From contig CAWESL010000007.1 of NCBI GenBank assembly GCA_963811705.1, forward strand, positions 310,001 to 374,000: 64,000 nucleotides of DNA. The letters run 5' to 3'. How positions within the stretch are numbered: position 1 is the stretch's first letter; every line of letters starts with the position of its first letter. The stretch is from DATJPR01 sp963811705. Lineage in GTDB: Bacteria; Bacteroidota; Ignavibacteria; UBA10030; UBA6906. The translations under genes were made by a program, and so were the position numbers. Below, one piece after another: positions 18,833 through 27,495 of this stretch. The notes under the pieces were generated by a model that had not been told where the DNA came from, did no database searches, and saw only the letters and a program-made list of their open reading frames with translations.

Positions 18833-20014
18833 TTAGTCTTTGAACAACAGTGGTGCGAATTCATGAAGGCTGCGTCGCCAACTTTGCCATTCGTGAGCCG
18901 TCAGCGGTGAGATATAGAAATGCGTATTCATGCCGGCTACTTTGAGCGAATCTGTGGTTGCCTTGGGGTCTCCACCAAAGGGACCGCCAGGTTTGCGATT
19001 ATCCAGTTCGCGACTGCCATAGCTGACAAACACGAGTCTGACCTTTTCTTTGAAACCGGGAGATTTGGCAACATCATCCATACTGATGGAGCCGCCGCTG
19101 AAGATGCCGATGTAGGAAAAAGTCCCGGGATTGGCGAGGGCGATGACCCGAGTCTGCATGCCACCCATGGAGAGTCCGGCCATCGCCCGATGGGGTTGAT
19201 CCGCAAGAGTGCGATAGTTGGCATCGATTATGGGAATGATGTCGTCGAGAAGGGTTTTCTTGAATCCATCCGCCCATCCCACCGGCGGCCAGGGGCCGCT
19301 AGGACGCTCGCCTTGCCGCGGCGGGCGAGTTCCCTCCGGCATACGCCAACTGCCATTGTCCATGACAATGATAAAGGGCCTGGCCTTCCCCTCGGCAATC
19401 AGGTTATCCATGATGAGATTGGTCTTTCCCTGATTGGGCCAGCCCGTCTCATCTTCGCCACCGCCATGTTGCAGGTACAGGACAGGATACCGTGTCGTGG
19501 TCTCCTTGTCATATCCAGGTGGAGTGTACACGAAACAACGGCGCATAGCATTGTTGCTTTTGGAGAAATAGGGTTGCTCGCAGATCTGGCCATGAGGCAC
19601 GTTCTTGAGGGCATAGAAATCCTGATCCTGTGCAGGCACTTCAACTCCACTACCCCACCGACCTGCACCGTAAAAGTACAGGCTTCCCGGATCGGGAACC
19701 GCTGCCCCGTCAATCCAGAGCTGGTAGTAGTGGAACCCTGCGTCCTGCGGGTTCGACTCACCGGTCCAGACACCATTCGAGTCCTTGATCAAATCGTACT
19801 TCACGGCGCCGATATCGAGCTGAACTTTCAAAGCCTGAGGCGCTGAAATACTGGTGCGGACCCGACCTTCAGCGTTGACCTGCGGATACTGCCTTCCCGG
19901 CTGATTGGCGGATGATGGTTTGAAGCCCTCATCCGGAGTCCGATCCGTTTGAGCGTACCCACTCCCACAGACAACGAAGAGTGATACCAGAGCGCACAGG
20001 AACCTGTTGTTCAC
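18833..20014 (-). CDS. CE1 acetyl/feruloyl esterase with N-terminal beta-sandwich
   Basis: The product has 393 residues from a GTG at 20014. This start is supported by GAAAGGG eight nt upstream and by the signal peptide that begins there (NNRFLCALVSLFVVCGSGYAQ); the frame upstream is not signal-like. Residues about 30-150 form the E-set/CBM48-like module (SNGVWTGESNPQDAGFHYYQ). The alpha/beta hydrolase has VPHGQI, RYPVLYLQHGGGEDETGW, AMAGLSMGG with the nucleophile Ser, and LTAHEWQSWRRSLHEFAPL with the catalytic His. Such enzymes deacylate xylan or related polymers. The broken copy follows after 12 nt, so the two form a tandem duplication. Confidence 0.88.
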   Translation of the reverse strand: MNNRFLCALVSLFVVCGSGYAQTDRTPDEGFKPSSANQPGRQYPQVNAEGRVRTSISAPQALKVQLDIGAVKYDLIKDSNGVWTGESNPQDAGFHYYQLWIDGAAVPDPGSLYFYGAGRWGSGVEVPAQDQDFYALKNVPHGQICEQPYFSKSNNAMRRCFVYTPPGYDKETTTRYPVLYLQHGGGEDETGWPNQGKTNLIMDNLIAEGKARPFIIVMDNGSWRMPEGTRPPRQGERPSGPWPPVGWADGFKKTLLDDIIPIIDANYRTLADQPHRAMAGLSMGGMQTRVIALANPGTFSYIGIFSGGSISMDDVAKSPGFKEKVRLVFVSYGSRELDNRKPGGPFGGDPKATTDSLKVAGMNTHFYISPLTAHEWQSWRRSLHEFAPLLFKD

Positions 20015-20109
20015 TTGAGAAACCCTTTCAATAGTTTGTGAAGATTCATTGTGCCGGCCGAAGTGCAGATGGACTTCCACCGGCGTTCGTTTGATGGATC
20101 CCTTCTCCT

Positions 20110-21870
20110 TTATTTCACCACCGTCATCTTTTTCACTGCCGTGAAGTTCCCGCTTGAGAATCTGTAGGCATAGACTCCCGAAGCAAGATTCGTTGCATTG
20201 AATTGGACTTCGTGTAAGCCTGATGGTGTATAGCCATTCACGAGAGTCGCCACCTCGCGCCCGAGCATATCAAACACTTTCAGACTGACACTCGCCGCGT
20301 GAGGGAGGGAGAACGAAATTGTTGTGCTCGGATTGAACGGGTTTGGATAGTTTTGGCCAAGAGTGAACTCTCCAGGCACAACCTGTTCGCTCACAGCGGT
20401 TGGATGATGCATTGCATTATCGAATGCGCTGTATTCTGCATCTCGTTGAGCCAGCCATGCAGCCTTTACCGTCGGGAACCAGTTTACGTCACCAACGGGG
20501 AAACCACCCGATGCCCCTGTCATTAATGTTGCATTGGTGTAAGAAAGGTCAACCGGAATTGGCCAGTCGGGATTGAGATACTTGCTTGTTCCGGTATTGA
20601 CCAAACGCCACTCGGGTAGCATATCCGGGCTGTTCGTATCAACGATAGCGACAGCAAGTGCTTTCAAAATCCCGACCCGAGCTCCCAACAGGTCTTTGGG
20701 ATCAGTAAAACTGGGTCTTTCCGTATAGGTCGTGCCTTCGATCAGGAAGGGATACATCGCATCATCATCAAACATGGCCTTCGTTCGCGAATTCATGAGA
20801 ATCATTTGTGATTGCCAGTCGGATACTCCATTGACTTTCAACTGATTGACCGTGTCCACGACGTTGCCCAGGGAGGGATCCCAATAGAGAAGATTCTTAT
20901 CCACCAGGAATCTCCGAGGTGTGTGATTTGCCACATCCGCACTATCAGGATACACATTCACCAGTCCCATGGGCAGCCAATCCGGATCCTGTTCGCCCGT
21001 ATCAATGGAATGAATAGCCGGGTACGGCTGGACATTACAATTGACAAAGAGGTTGTTCGTCAGACTGACATTGCTTTGATAACCATTATTCAAGAATACC
21101 GAACCTGCACAATCGACGAACGTGTTATGATTGAGAAGTATTCTTTTGAATTGGTAACCACCCCTGAACCTGTACATGGTGCCCTGAGCGTTAATGTGGG
21201 TACAGTTCTCAACAAGCAGTGTGTCCACATTTGCGAAACAATCGAAGAGACCTCCGTTTCGCCTGCATGGCTGACCGTTCATATTCACGAAGTAGCAGTT
21301 TCGCAAGGTGATATCGCAGTTGTCATACGTCACGGCCACAAAGACCCATCGATCATGTTCAAACAAGCAGTTGTCGTACACGAGACGGAGGTTGGGAGCA
21401 CTTGGACCAGTAAACGACCAGCCCAAAGAGAGGTCCGGTGCGGCGGACGTAAGAGCACAATTCTTTATAGTCATATCACCATTCGCAGAGATATAACCAG
21501 TGTTCGAGATGATCCCTGCAGCATAACCGGAAATCAGTGGGGGACTTGATGCTGTATCCATATTGGTCACCACCATTGTAGGATCAGATCCTACAATCAT
21601 CGTAGCGTGTTTTGCAGACGTTGAGGGGTTATTCTGGAGAGGGTACCATCCGCCTGCCTGCAACTCATAGACGCGTCCGGCAGGAACATTGCTCGTGTCC
21701 AGACGCAGAGCTTCATACAAAGAGTTCGGTGTATTGCCCATATCTGCATAATTCTTTAAGACCAGGGTATCGCCTCGTTGCGCAAGAACATAATCCATCA
21801 GCGTCTGGCAATAGGTAGTTGATGGCGAAATGAGGACCACCAACGCGAGCAGGAACAGTATCTGCTTCAT
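20110..21870 (-). CDS. Secreted right-handed beta-helix protein with T9SS sorting domain
   Basis: The product has 586 residues from ATG 21870, preceded by an excellent ribosome site (GGAGGAGGCTTACA). A signal peptide (MKQILFLLALVVLISPSTTY) leads into an N-terminal segment (YVLAQRGDTLVLKNYADMG) and then repeated short strand-turn units (CDITLRNCYFVN, VDTLLVENCTHINA, NVSLTNNLFVNCN) typical of a right-handed parallel beta-helix. This resembles the DUF4957/DUF5123 proteins seen near glycan-utilisation genes. The last 85 or so residues are the T9SS type A domain (LGQNYPNPFNPSTTISFSLP, GREVATLV, NLASGVYAYRF). It should be surface-anchored or released and may bind or cleave a pectin-like glycan; no lyase residues can be named. 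Confidence 0.82.
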   Translation of the reverse strand: MKQILFLLALVVLISPSTTYCQTLMDYVLAQRGDTLVLKNYADMGNTPNSLYEALRLDTSNVPAGRVYELQAGGWYPLQNNPSTSAKHATMIVGSDPTMVVTNMDTASSPPLISGYAAGIISNTGYISANGDMTIKNCALTSAAPDLSLGWSFTGPSAPNLRLVYDNCLFEHDRWVFVAVTYDNCDITLRNCYFVNMNGQPCRRNGGLFDCFANVDTLLVENCTHINAQGTMYRFRGGYQFKRILLNHNTFVDCAGSVFLNNGYQSNVSLTNNLFVNCNVQPYPAIHSIDTGEQDPDWLPMGLVNVYPDSADVANHTPRRFLVDKNLLYWDPSLGNVVDTVNQLKVNGVSDWQSQMILMNSRTKAMFDDDAMYPFLIEGTTYTERPSFTDPKDLLGARVGILKALAVAIVDTNSPDMLPEWRLVNTGTSKYLNPDWPIPVDLSYTNATLMTGASGGFPVGDVNWFPTVKAAWLAQRDAEYSAFDNAMHHPTAVSEQVVPGEFTLGQNYPNPFNPSTTISFSLPHAASVSLKVFDMLGREVATLVNGYTPSGLHEVQFNATNLASGVYAYRFSSGNFTAVKKMTVVK

Positions 21871-22059
21871 TGTAAGCCTCCTCCAGTTGTTCCACAGCAA
21901 CACAGTGCTCATCTCCGAGCCGGGATCCATCGAGCGTCATCGTTCCGAAGATTTGCCGTTGTCCGGGAAATCACATCGCATGATCGCAACCACAACGTAA
22001 TTGGATGGCTTGAATTCCTGGTGCAAAGAGCAATACAAGAGGCATCGGGCAGAGATTCC

Positions 22060-24921
22060 TTACTTTGCTTGAATTACAACCTGCCCCGCCTGAAGCCCAA
22101 CAGATGCTGCAGAGAGCTTCATTGCCCCAGGTTTGCGTGATGATTGCACTACTGCAAGACAGAGTCCATGGAATGCCTTTCGCTCGTGCGCTTTGAATGC
22201 CTCGTGGCTGATCGCGTTGCCGTTGCCCACACCGGCCAGGCTGCCCTCACCGTTTAGGCCAAACGTTATCGTGTTGTCAGCGTCAAGACAGACCCGCCCT
22301 TCCTTGTCCACGATCTTGACCGTGACATACGAAAGGTCCTCTCCATCCGCTCCGATCTCCCTCCGGTCGGGGACCAACACAATCTTCGTGGGCGTTCCCG
22401 TGGTTTGGACTTCGTCTGTGCACATCTCCTTTGCGTTGTTCCGGGCAATGGCTTTCAGCGTTCCGGGAGCATAGGGGACCATCCATTCCAGGTGCAGGTC
22501 CCTCGTGTCCTTTGCCCTCTTTACGCCGAGCGATTTTCCATTCAGGAAGAGCTCCACGGACTCGCAGTTGGTGTAACACCGGACAGGTATCTCTTTGCCT
22601 TCAAATCCCTTCCAGTTCCAATGCGGAAGTAGATGCACCATGGGCTTGTCCGTCCACTGACTCTGGTACAGGTAAAACCTGTCCTTCGGGAAACCGCACA
22701 GGTCGACGATTCCAAAATACGAACTGACCGACGGCCACGGGAACGGCGAAGGTTCACCGATGTAATCGAATCCCGTCCAGACAAATTGCCCGGCAATCCA
22801 TGGAGAGTTCTTGATCGCCCTGAGCGTAGATTCAGCAGTACTATCGTCATAGGACGAACACTGGTTCTTGAGCCGATACTCTATCGTCAGCGAATCGTTG
22901 ACCTGCACCAGGTTGTATTCTCCCCGTGTGCTTACCGCCGAAGCCGTTTCGGACGCGACGAGCTTTGCCTTGCCGCGAAGTTTCTCATAGAAGGGCATAT
23001 TGTAGTTGACGCCGAAGACATCCAGCGCTTTGGAGAAACCGCTCTTCTCCGCCTCAGCCGGACTATTGCAGGCCGAAGTCACAGGTCGCGTCGGATCGTT
23101 CTTGCGACAGATATCCGAAAGCCGATTCGCCATGTCGTATGCATCGGCATTGTCCTGTTCGGGGATTTCATTGCCAATACTCCACATCACGATGCTGGGA
23201 TGATTTCTGTCGCGAAGGATCATGTCCGTCAGGTCCCTCTCGCTCCACTCGTCAAAGAACTGGCCATAGCCGAACATCGTTTTGTTTCTTTTCCATTCGT
23301 CGAAGGCTTCGTCCATCACGAGGAATCCCATGCGATCGCACAGATCCAGCAATTCGGGATCGGGCGGGTTGTGGCTGGTGCGGATGGCGTTGCATCCCAT
23401 GCTTCGCATGATTTCCAGCTGACGCTCGATCGATCGTCTGTGGATGGCAGAACCCAGACATCCTTGGTCATGATGCAGACAGACGCCGTTCAGATTGACG
23501 TGCTTTCCGTTCAGAAAGAACCCCTTGTCCACGGTGAATTCGAACGTCCGGACCCCGAATGGTGTAACAAATGCGTCTGCGACACGACCATTGACATGAA
23601 CTGTGGCTTGAACGCGGTAGAGCCGCGGCGATTCCAGCGTCCAGAGTCTCGGATTCGGCAATTTCAAGGTCTGCTCAAAGATTGCGGTGCTATCTCCCTC
23701 CACCTTTTGACTGAGCGTCCCGTTTGCGAATTTGCGCCCTGCATCGTCCACGAGAACGAGGTCAAGCTCGACCTTCTGCGTCGATGACGATTGATTCCGG
23801 ATCTTCGTTTCAACGCGAACCGTCGCCTCGCGCTCGGACACGGCAGGCGTTGTTACATACGTTCCCCAATGCGCGACATGGACCGGGTCCGTCATCGTGA
23901 GACGCACATGCCGGTAAATCCCGGCGCCCGAGTACCAGCGCGAGCATGGCTGCTGCACCCTTGCCCGGACGGCAATGACATTGGTTCGACCGCCGAATTT
24001 CAGGTACGGGGTCAGTTCATACTCAAAGCTGGAATAGCCATACGGCCTGTTGCCGAGATGCGTACCATTCAGCCACACATCACTGTTCATGTACACGCCG
24101 TCGAACTCGATGAACACATGTTTGCCCTGAACATTCCCCGGCAGCGTGAACTCCTTCCGGTACCATCCCGTGCCGGCGTTGATGTATCCGGCGCCGCTTC
24201 CCCCCGGGCACGTCGACTCGAACATGCCGTCAATGACCGTCACTCCGTCATCATAGATGCCGCCTCCCTGGATGCCGTCGAACACCCGGACGGCAATGCT
24301 GTTCTTCGCCCCGTAGCGAACGAGATCATGCGGCACTTTGTATCGACGTTTAATGTCCCAGGCACTGACGTAATGCGGCGGGAATTGCCCCATGCCTCCC
24401 ACCTTCACGCCGTTGAAATAGGTTTCGTCCGCGTCGTCGATTTTGCCGACATTGATATAGATATCCTTCCCTTTGAGATCCGCGGGGATAATCACCTCTC
24501 GGCGGAACCAGCCAAAAACATTGTCTTCTGTGTAGTTCGAGGATTCCTCCCACGTCGAGGGGAGATTTACCGTTTGCCAGGAAACGTCGTTCCATGCGGG
24601 GTCCTTCCAACGAAGGTCGTCGCCTTTGCTGAATTTCCACTCACCCTTCACGACGGGAATTTCAGCGGGTTCGTCCATTTTCGTTGTTGAGGGGGCAAGC
24701 CCTTCGATGCTCCAGTCATGGGGTACGCTGACTTTGAGCCACGATGCGTCATTGTATTGCGGTCGTTCGGCGCCGTCGATCTCTCCGGCCCGAAATCGCC
24801 AGCCAGCATCGAACGATTGCGTTTTCCTGGGTCCTCGCTCGCCGGCAGTGAATGCGGTCGAGACTGCAACAAGAACGCCAACGGCGAGACATATGACGGG
24901 GGTATACCTGACGGATTGCAT
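22060..24921 (-). CDS. GH2 beta-galactosidase with inserted jelly-roll module
   Basis: The product has 953 residues from ATG 24921; GAGAGGTG lies upstream and an in-frame GTG at 24933 overlaps that site. A signal peptide precedes the GH2 jelly roll, which is split after VPHDWSIEG (residue 74) by about 165 residues (KGEWKFSKGDDLRWKDPAWN to RVFDGIQGGGIYDDGV) before resuming at GYINAGTGWYRKEF. The insert resembles the sugar-binding module of sialate O-acetylesterases. The barrel has CNAIRTSHNPP, VMWSIGNEIPEQD (acid/base Glu) and KLVASETASAVS (nucleophile Glu), followed by DUF4982-like and Ig-like C-terminal domains. It starts eight nt after the next GH2 gene, as a tandem pair. Beta-galactosidase is the usual activity for this form. 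Confidence 0.88.
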   Translation of the reverse strand: MQSVRYTPVICLAVGVLVAVSTAFTAGERGPRKTQSFDAGWRFRAGEIDGAERPQYNDASWLKVSVPHDWSIEGLAPSTTKMDEPAEIPVVKGEWKFSKGDDLRWKDPAWNDVSWQTVNLPSTWEESSNYTEDNVFGWFRREVIIPADLKGKDIYINVGKIDDADETYFNGVKVGGMGQFPPHYVSAWDIKRRYKVPHDLVRYGAKNSIAVRVFDGIQGGGIYDDGVTVIDGMFESTCPGGSGAGYINAGTGWYRKEFTLPGNVQGKHVFIEFDGVYMNSDVWLNGTHLGNRPYGYSSFEYELTPYLKFGGRTNVIAVRARVQQPCSRWYSGAGIYRHVRLTMTDPVHVAHWGTYVTTPAVSEREATVRVETKIRNQSSSTQKVELDLVLVDDAGRKFANGTLSQKVEGDSTAIFEQTLKLPNPRLWTLESPRLYRVQATVHVNGRVADAFVTPFGVRTFEFTVDKGFFLNGKHVNLNGVCLHHDQGCLGSAIHRRSIERQLEIMRSMGCNAIRTSHNPPDPELLDLCDRMGFLVMDEAFDEWKRNKTMFGYGQFFDEWSERDLTDMILRDRNHPSIVMWSIGNEIPEQDNADAYDMANRLSDICRKNDPTRPVTSACNSPAEAEKSGFSKALDVFGVNYNMPFYEKLRGKAKLVASETASAVSTRGEYNLVQVNDSLTIEYRLKNQCSSYDDSTAESTLRAIKNSPWIAGQFVWTGFDYIGEPSPFPWPSVSSYFGIVDLCGFPKDRFYLYQSQWTDKPMVHLLPHWNWKGFEGKEIPVRCYTNCESVELFLNGKSLGVKRAKDTRDLHLEWMVPYAPGTLKAIARNNAKEMCTDEVQTTGTPTKIVLVPDRREIGADGEDLSYVTVKIVDKEGRVCLDADNTITFGLNGEGSLAGVGNGNAISHEAFKAHERKAFHGLCLAVVQSSRKPGAMKLSAASVGLQAGQVVIQAK

Positions 24922-24929
24922 GGAAGTGT

Positions 24930-27359
24930 TCACCTCTCGGATGATGAATTCTCGGCGCTGATGGTTGTCTGCGCATCAGCAAGTCCCGCCGAGCGTACGG
25001 CAAGCGTAATTGTGCCCGTTCTCTTTGTACTTCGGATTACCACAAGTGCCCGACCGTGCCAGGCCTTGCGTGTCGTGCCAACATACGAATCAAGATCTTT
25101 GATATCCGCATTCCCTACGGCTGCGATGACGCCGGGGCCGTCGACACTGAACTGAAGCCGGTTGTGAGCATTCGGGTCGACGGTTCCGTCGGCATCGGTC
25201 ACTTCAACGGTGACAAACGATAGATCCTGTCCCGTCGCTGATATCGTAGTCCTGTCCGGGATGAGCCTGACTTCGGCGGCAGGACCCGCGGTCCGCAAGA
25301 CAGCCGATTCCACTTCCTTCGAATCCACCACACCAACAGCGCGCAATTCGCCCGGCGCGTAGGGGACCGGGAACGTCGCCTTGAACTGTTGCTCCTCCGT
25401 CGTGGCCTGTTCGCCAACAAGTTTCGCGTTCAGGTAGAGACGGACCTTCGGATACCTTGAATACACTTCCACCAGGAGCTCCTTGCCATCGTACCCCGGC
25501 CAGCTCCAGCTTTCCCATGTCGGCCACACTGACCAGAGGGTCTCCTTGATTTCGCGTGGAGCAACACTCGGCTCCCGGACAGCAAGGTAGAGCTTCTCCG
25601 TTCCATTATAGAGGATGTCGCGATAGTGGGAGATCGGCTTCCTCCATCCGGTCAAATCAATGTCTCCGCAATAGGCCGCATGCCAGGGAAACAGATCCCG
25701 TTCCCAATGCTCCCCCGGGACATCGCCCGAGTAATACCACCGGCCGATCCCCGACTCGCCAAGGTAGTCGAGCGCCGTCCAGACAAAATCGCCAATGATG
25801 TAACTGTTGCCCTGCATCATCTTCCAGTTCGAGAAGGCATCCCTTGGGAATGATTCGGTCTGCACAATGACCCGCGTGGGGACCCTCGCATGATCAGACG
25901 GTGCACGCTGGAGTTGATAGTTGTATCCGCCGATATCATGGACGGCAAACAGCGTGTCGAAGATTTCCCAATCTTTGTCCCATGTGGTCATCGCTGAGGT
26001 TACGGGACGTGTTGGGTCAAGCGCCCGGATGCATTCTGCGAGCATCTGTGCGGTTTCAACTGCTTCAGGCTTCTTCCTCTCAATGATTTCGTTTCCCGTG
26101 CTCCAGAACATGATGGAAGGATGATTGCGGTCACGCAGCACCATGGCTTCAATATCGCGACGCCACCATTTGTCAAAATACAGAGCATAGTCATACGGGG
26201 TCTTGCTCTCCCGCCAGCCATCAAATGCCTCGTCCATGACCATCATGCCGAGTCTGTCGCACGCATCAAGGAACGTCTCTGAGGGCGGATTATGCGAAGT
26301 GCGGACCGCGTTGAATCCCGCCGACTTCAGGAGTTCAACGCGGCGCTCTTCCGCACGATCAAAAGCGGCGGCCCCCAGACAGCCATTATCATGGTGGACG
26401 CAGCCGCCGTTGATCTTCACGCTCTTTCCATTGAGCTGAAATCCCTTGTCGACTGAAAAACGAACGGATCGAATTCCAAAGGTGGTTGTAGTTTCGTCAA
26501 GCAGATGGCCGTCCTTCAGCACACGCACGGTTGCCTGGCAGAGATGAGGAGCATCCGGCGTCCACAGCAAAGGTTTGGAGACAGCGATGCTCTGCCCTAT
26601 CTCCTTTTCCCCTTTGGCCGGGAGGTCCACCTGGACCTGATCGGATCCTGTACCGTCTGCATTTGCGCCCGTGAGTCGTACATCGAGAATGATCTTCTGC
26701 GACAGGTCCGTTTCGTTTTTCAGCCGCGTCCGTATCTGAACGGTCGCTCTCTCGTTCGAGATTTCGGGTGTCGTGATCCCCACGCCCCAATTGGCAACGT
26801 GGACGGGGTCGGTGACGAGGAGCCAGACGTGGCGATAGATCCCGGAACCGCTATACCAGCGACAATTCGGTTGGCGTGAATTATCGACACGTACAGACAG
26901 GACATTGTCGTTATTGAAATCGAGAGTGGGAGACAGGTCGTAGCTGAACGCCGTATACCCATAGGGATGGACACCAAGAGATTTTCCGTTCAGGAAAACC
27001 TCGGAATTCATATACACACCTTCAAAATAGATCGAAACGCGTTTCCCCTTCCATGCAGCGGGAACGGTGAATGTCTTTCGATACCATCCGATGCCCGCAG
27101 GGAAGTACCCGCCTCCTCCTCCCGTTGGATTTTTCGGACTCGGGCTTCCTTCGATGCTCCAGTCATGCGGCAGATCGAGTGTCCGCCAATCTCTGTCATC
27201 CGCCTCCCGTGAGGCGCCTGTTGGAGAATCTCCCAAGAAGAATTTCCAGTCATTGTCGAAACGCTGCTTGCGTTCGATCTTCTCCTGCGCATTGATGCTC
27301 GCGACCGTGCTCAGTATCATGACGAGAGCAATCAGAAGAAATGTGGAGTGTCGTTCCAT
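24930..27359 (-). CDS. GH2 beta-galactosidase
   Basis: The product has 809 residues; ATG 27359 has CCGGAG seven nt upstream, better placed than the ATG at 27365. A signal peptide (FLLIALVMILSTVASINAQ) is followed by the standard GH2 layout: jelly roll with LPHDWSIEGSPSPKN and GIGWYRKTFTVPAAW, Ig-like domain, and barrel with FNAVRTSHNPPSE, FWSTGNEIIERK (acid/base Glu) and VIVQTESFPRDAF (nucleophile Glu). DUF4982 and invasin-like domains end the protein. Unlike its downstream neighbour it lacks the jelly-roll insertion, so the pair probably handles different beta-galactosides. The substrate could also be a beta-linked arabinopyranose or glucuronide. Confidence 0.88.
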   Translation of the reverse strand: MERHSTFLLIALVMILSTVASINAQEKIERKQRFDNDWKFFLGDSPTGASREADDRDWRTLDLPHDWSIEGSPSPKNPTGGGGGYFPAGIGWYRKTFTVPAAWKGKRVSIYFEGVYMNSEVFLNGKSLGVHPYGYTAFSYDLSPTLDFNNDNVLSVRVDNSRQPNCRWYSGSGIYRHVWLLVTDPVHVANWGVGITTPEISNERATVQIRTRLKNETDLSQKIILDVRLTGANADGTGSDQVQVDLPAKGEKEIGQSIAVSKPLLWTPDAPHLCQATVRVLKDGHLLDETTTTFGIRSVRFSVDKGFQLNGKSVKINGGCVHHDNGCLGAAAFDRAEERRVELLKSAGFNAVRTSHNPPSETFLDACDRLGMMVMDEAFDGWRESKTPYDYALYFDKWWRRDIEAMVLRDRNHPSIMFWSTGNEIIERKKPEAVETAQMLAECIRALDPTRPVTSAMTTWDKDWEIFDTLFAVHDIGGYNYQLQRAPSDHARVPTRVIVQTESFPRDAFSNWKMMQGNSYIIGDFVWTALDYLGESGIGRWYYSGDVPGEHWERDLFPWHAAYCGDIDLTGWRKPISHYRDILYNGTEKLYLAVREPSVAPREIKETLWSVWPTWESWSWPGYDGKELLVEVYSRYPKVRLYLNAKLVGEQATTEEQQFKATFPVPYAPGELRAVGVVDSKEVESAVLRTAGPAAEVRLIPDRTTISATGQDLSFVTVEVTDADGTVDPNAHNRLQFSVDGPGVIAAVGNADIKDLDSYVGTTRKAWHGRALVVIRSTKRTGTITLAVRSAGLADAQTTISAENSSSER

Positions 27360-27495
27360 AAGCATGCTCCGGTGTCCCTGTCACTACATTTCCCTCATCT
27401 CCGGTCGGCAATGCAATCCCTGGCGCAATTGCCTCCAAAGGAGATTCATCAATAGGTCAGTCCTGGAAAGCTCTTCCAATGTGCAGATCAAACGA

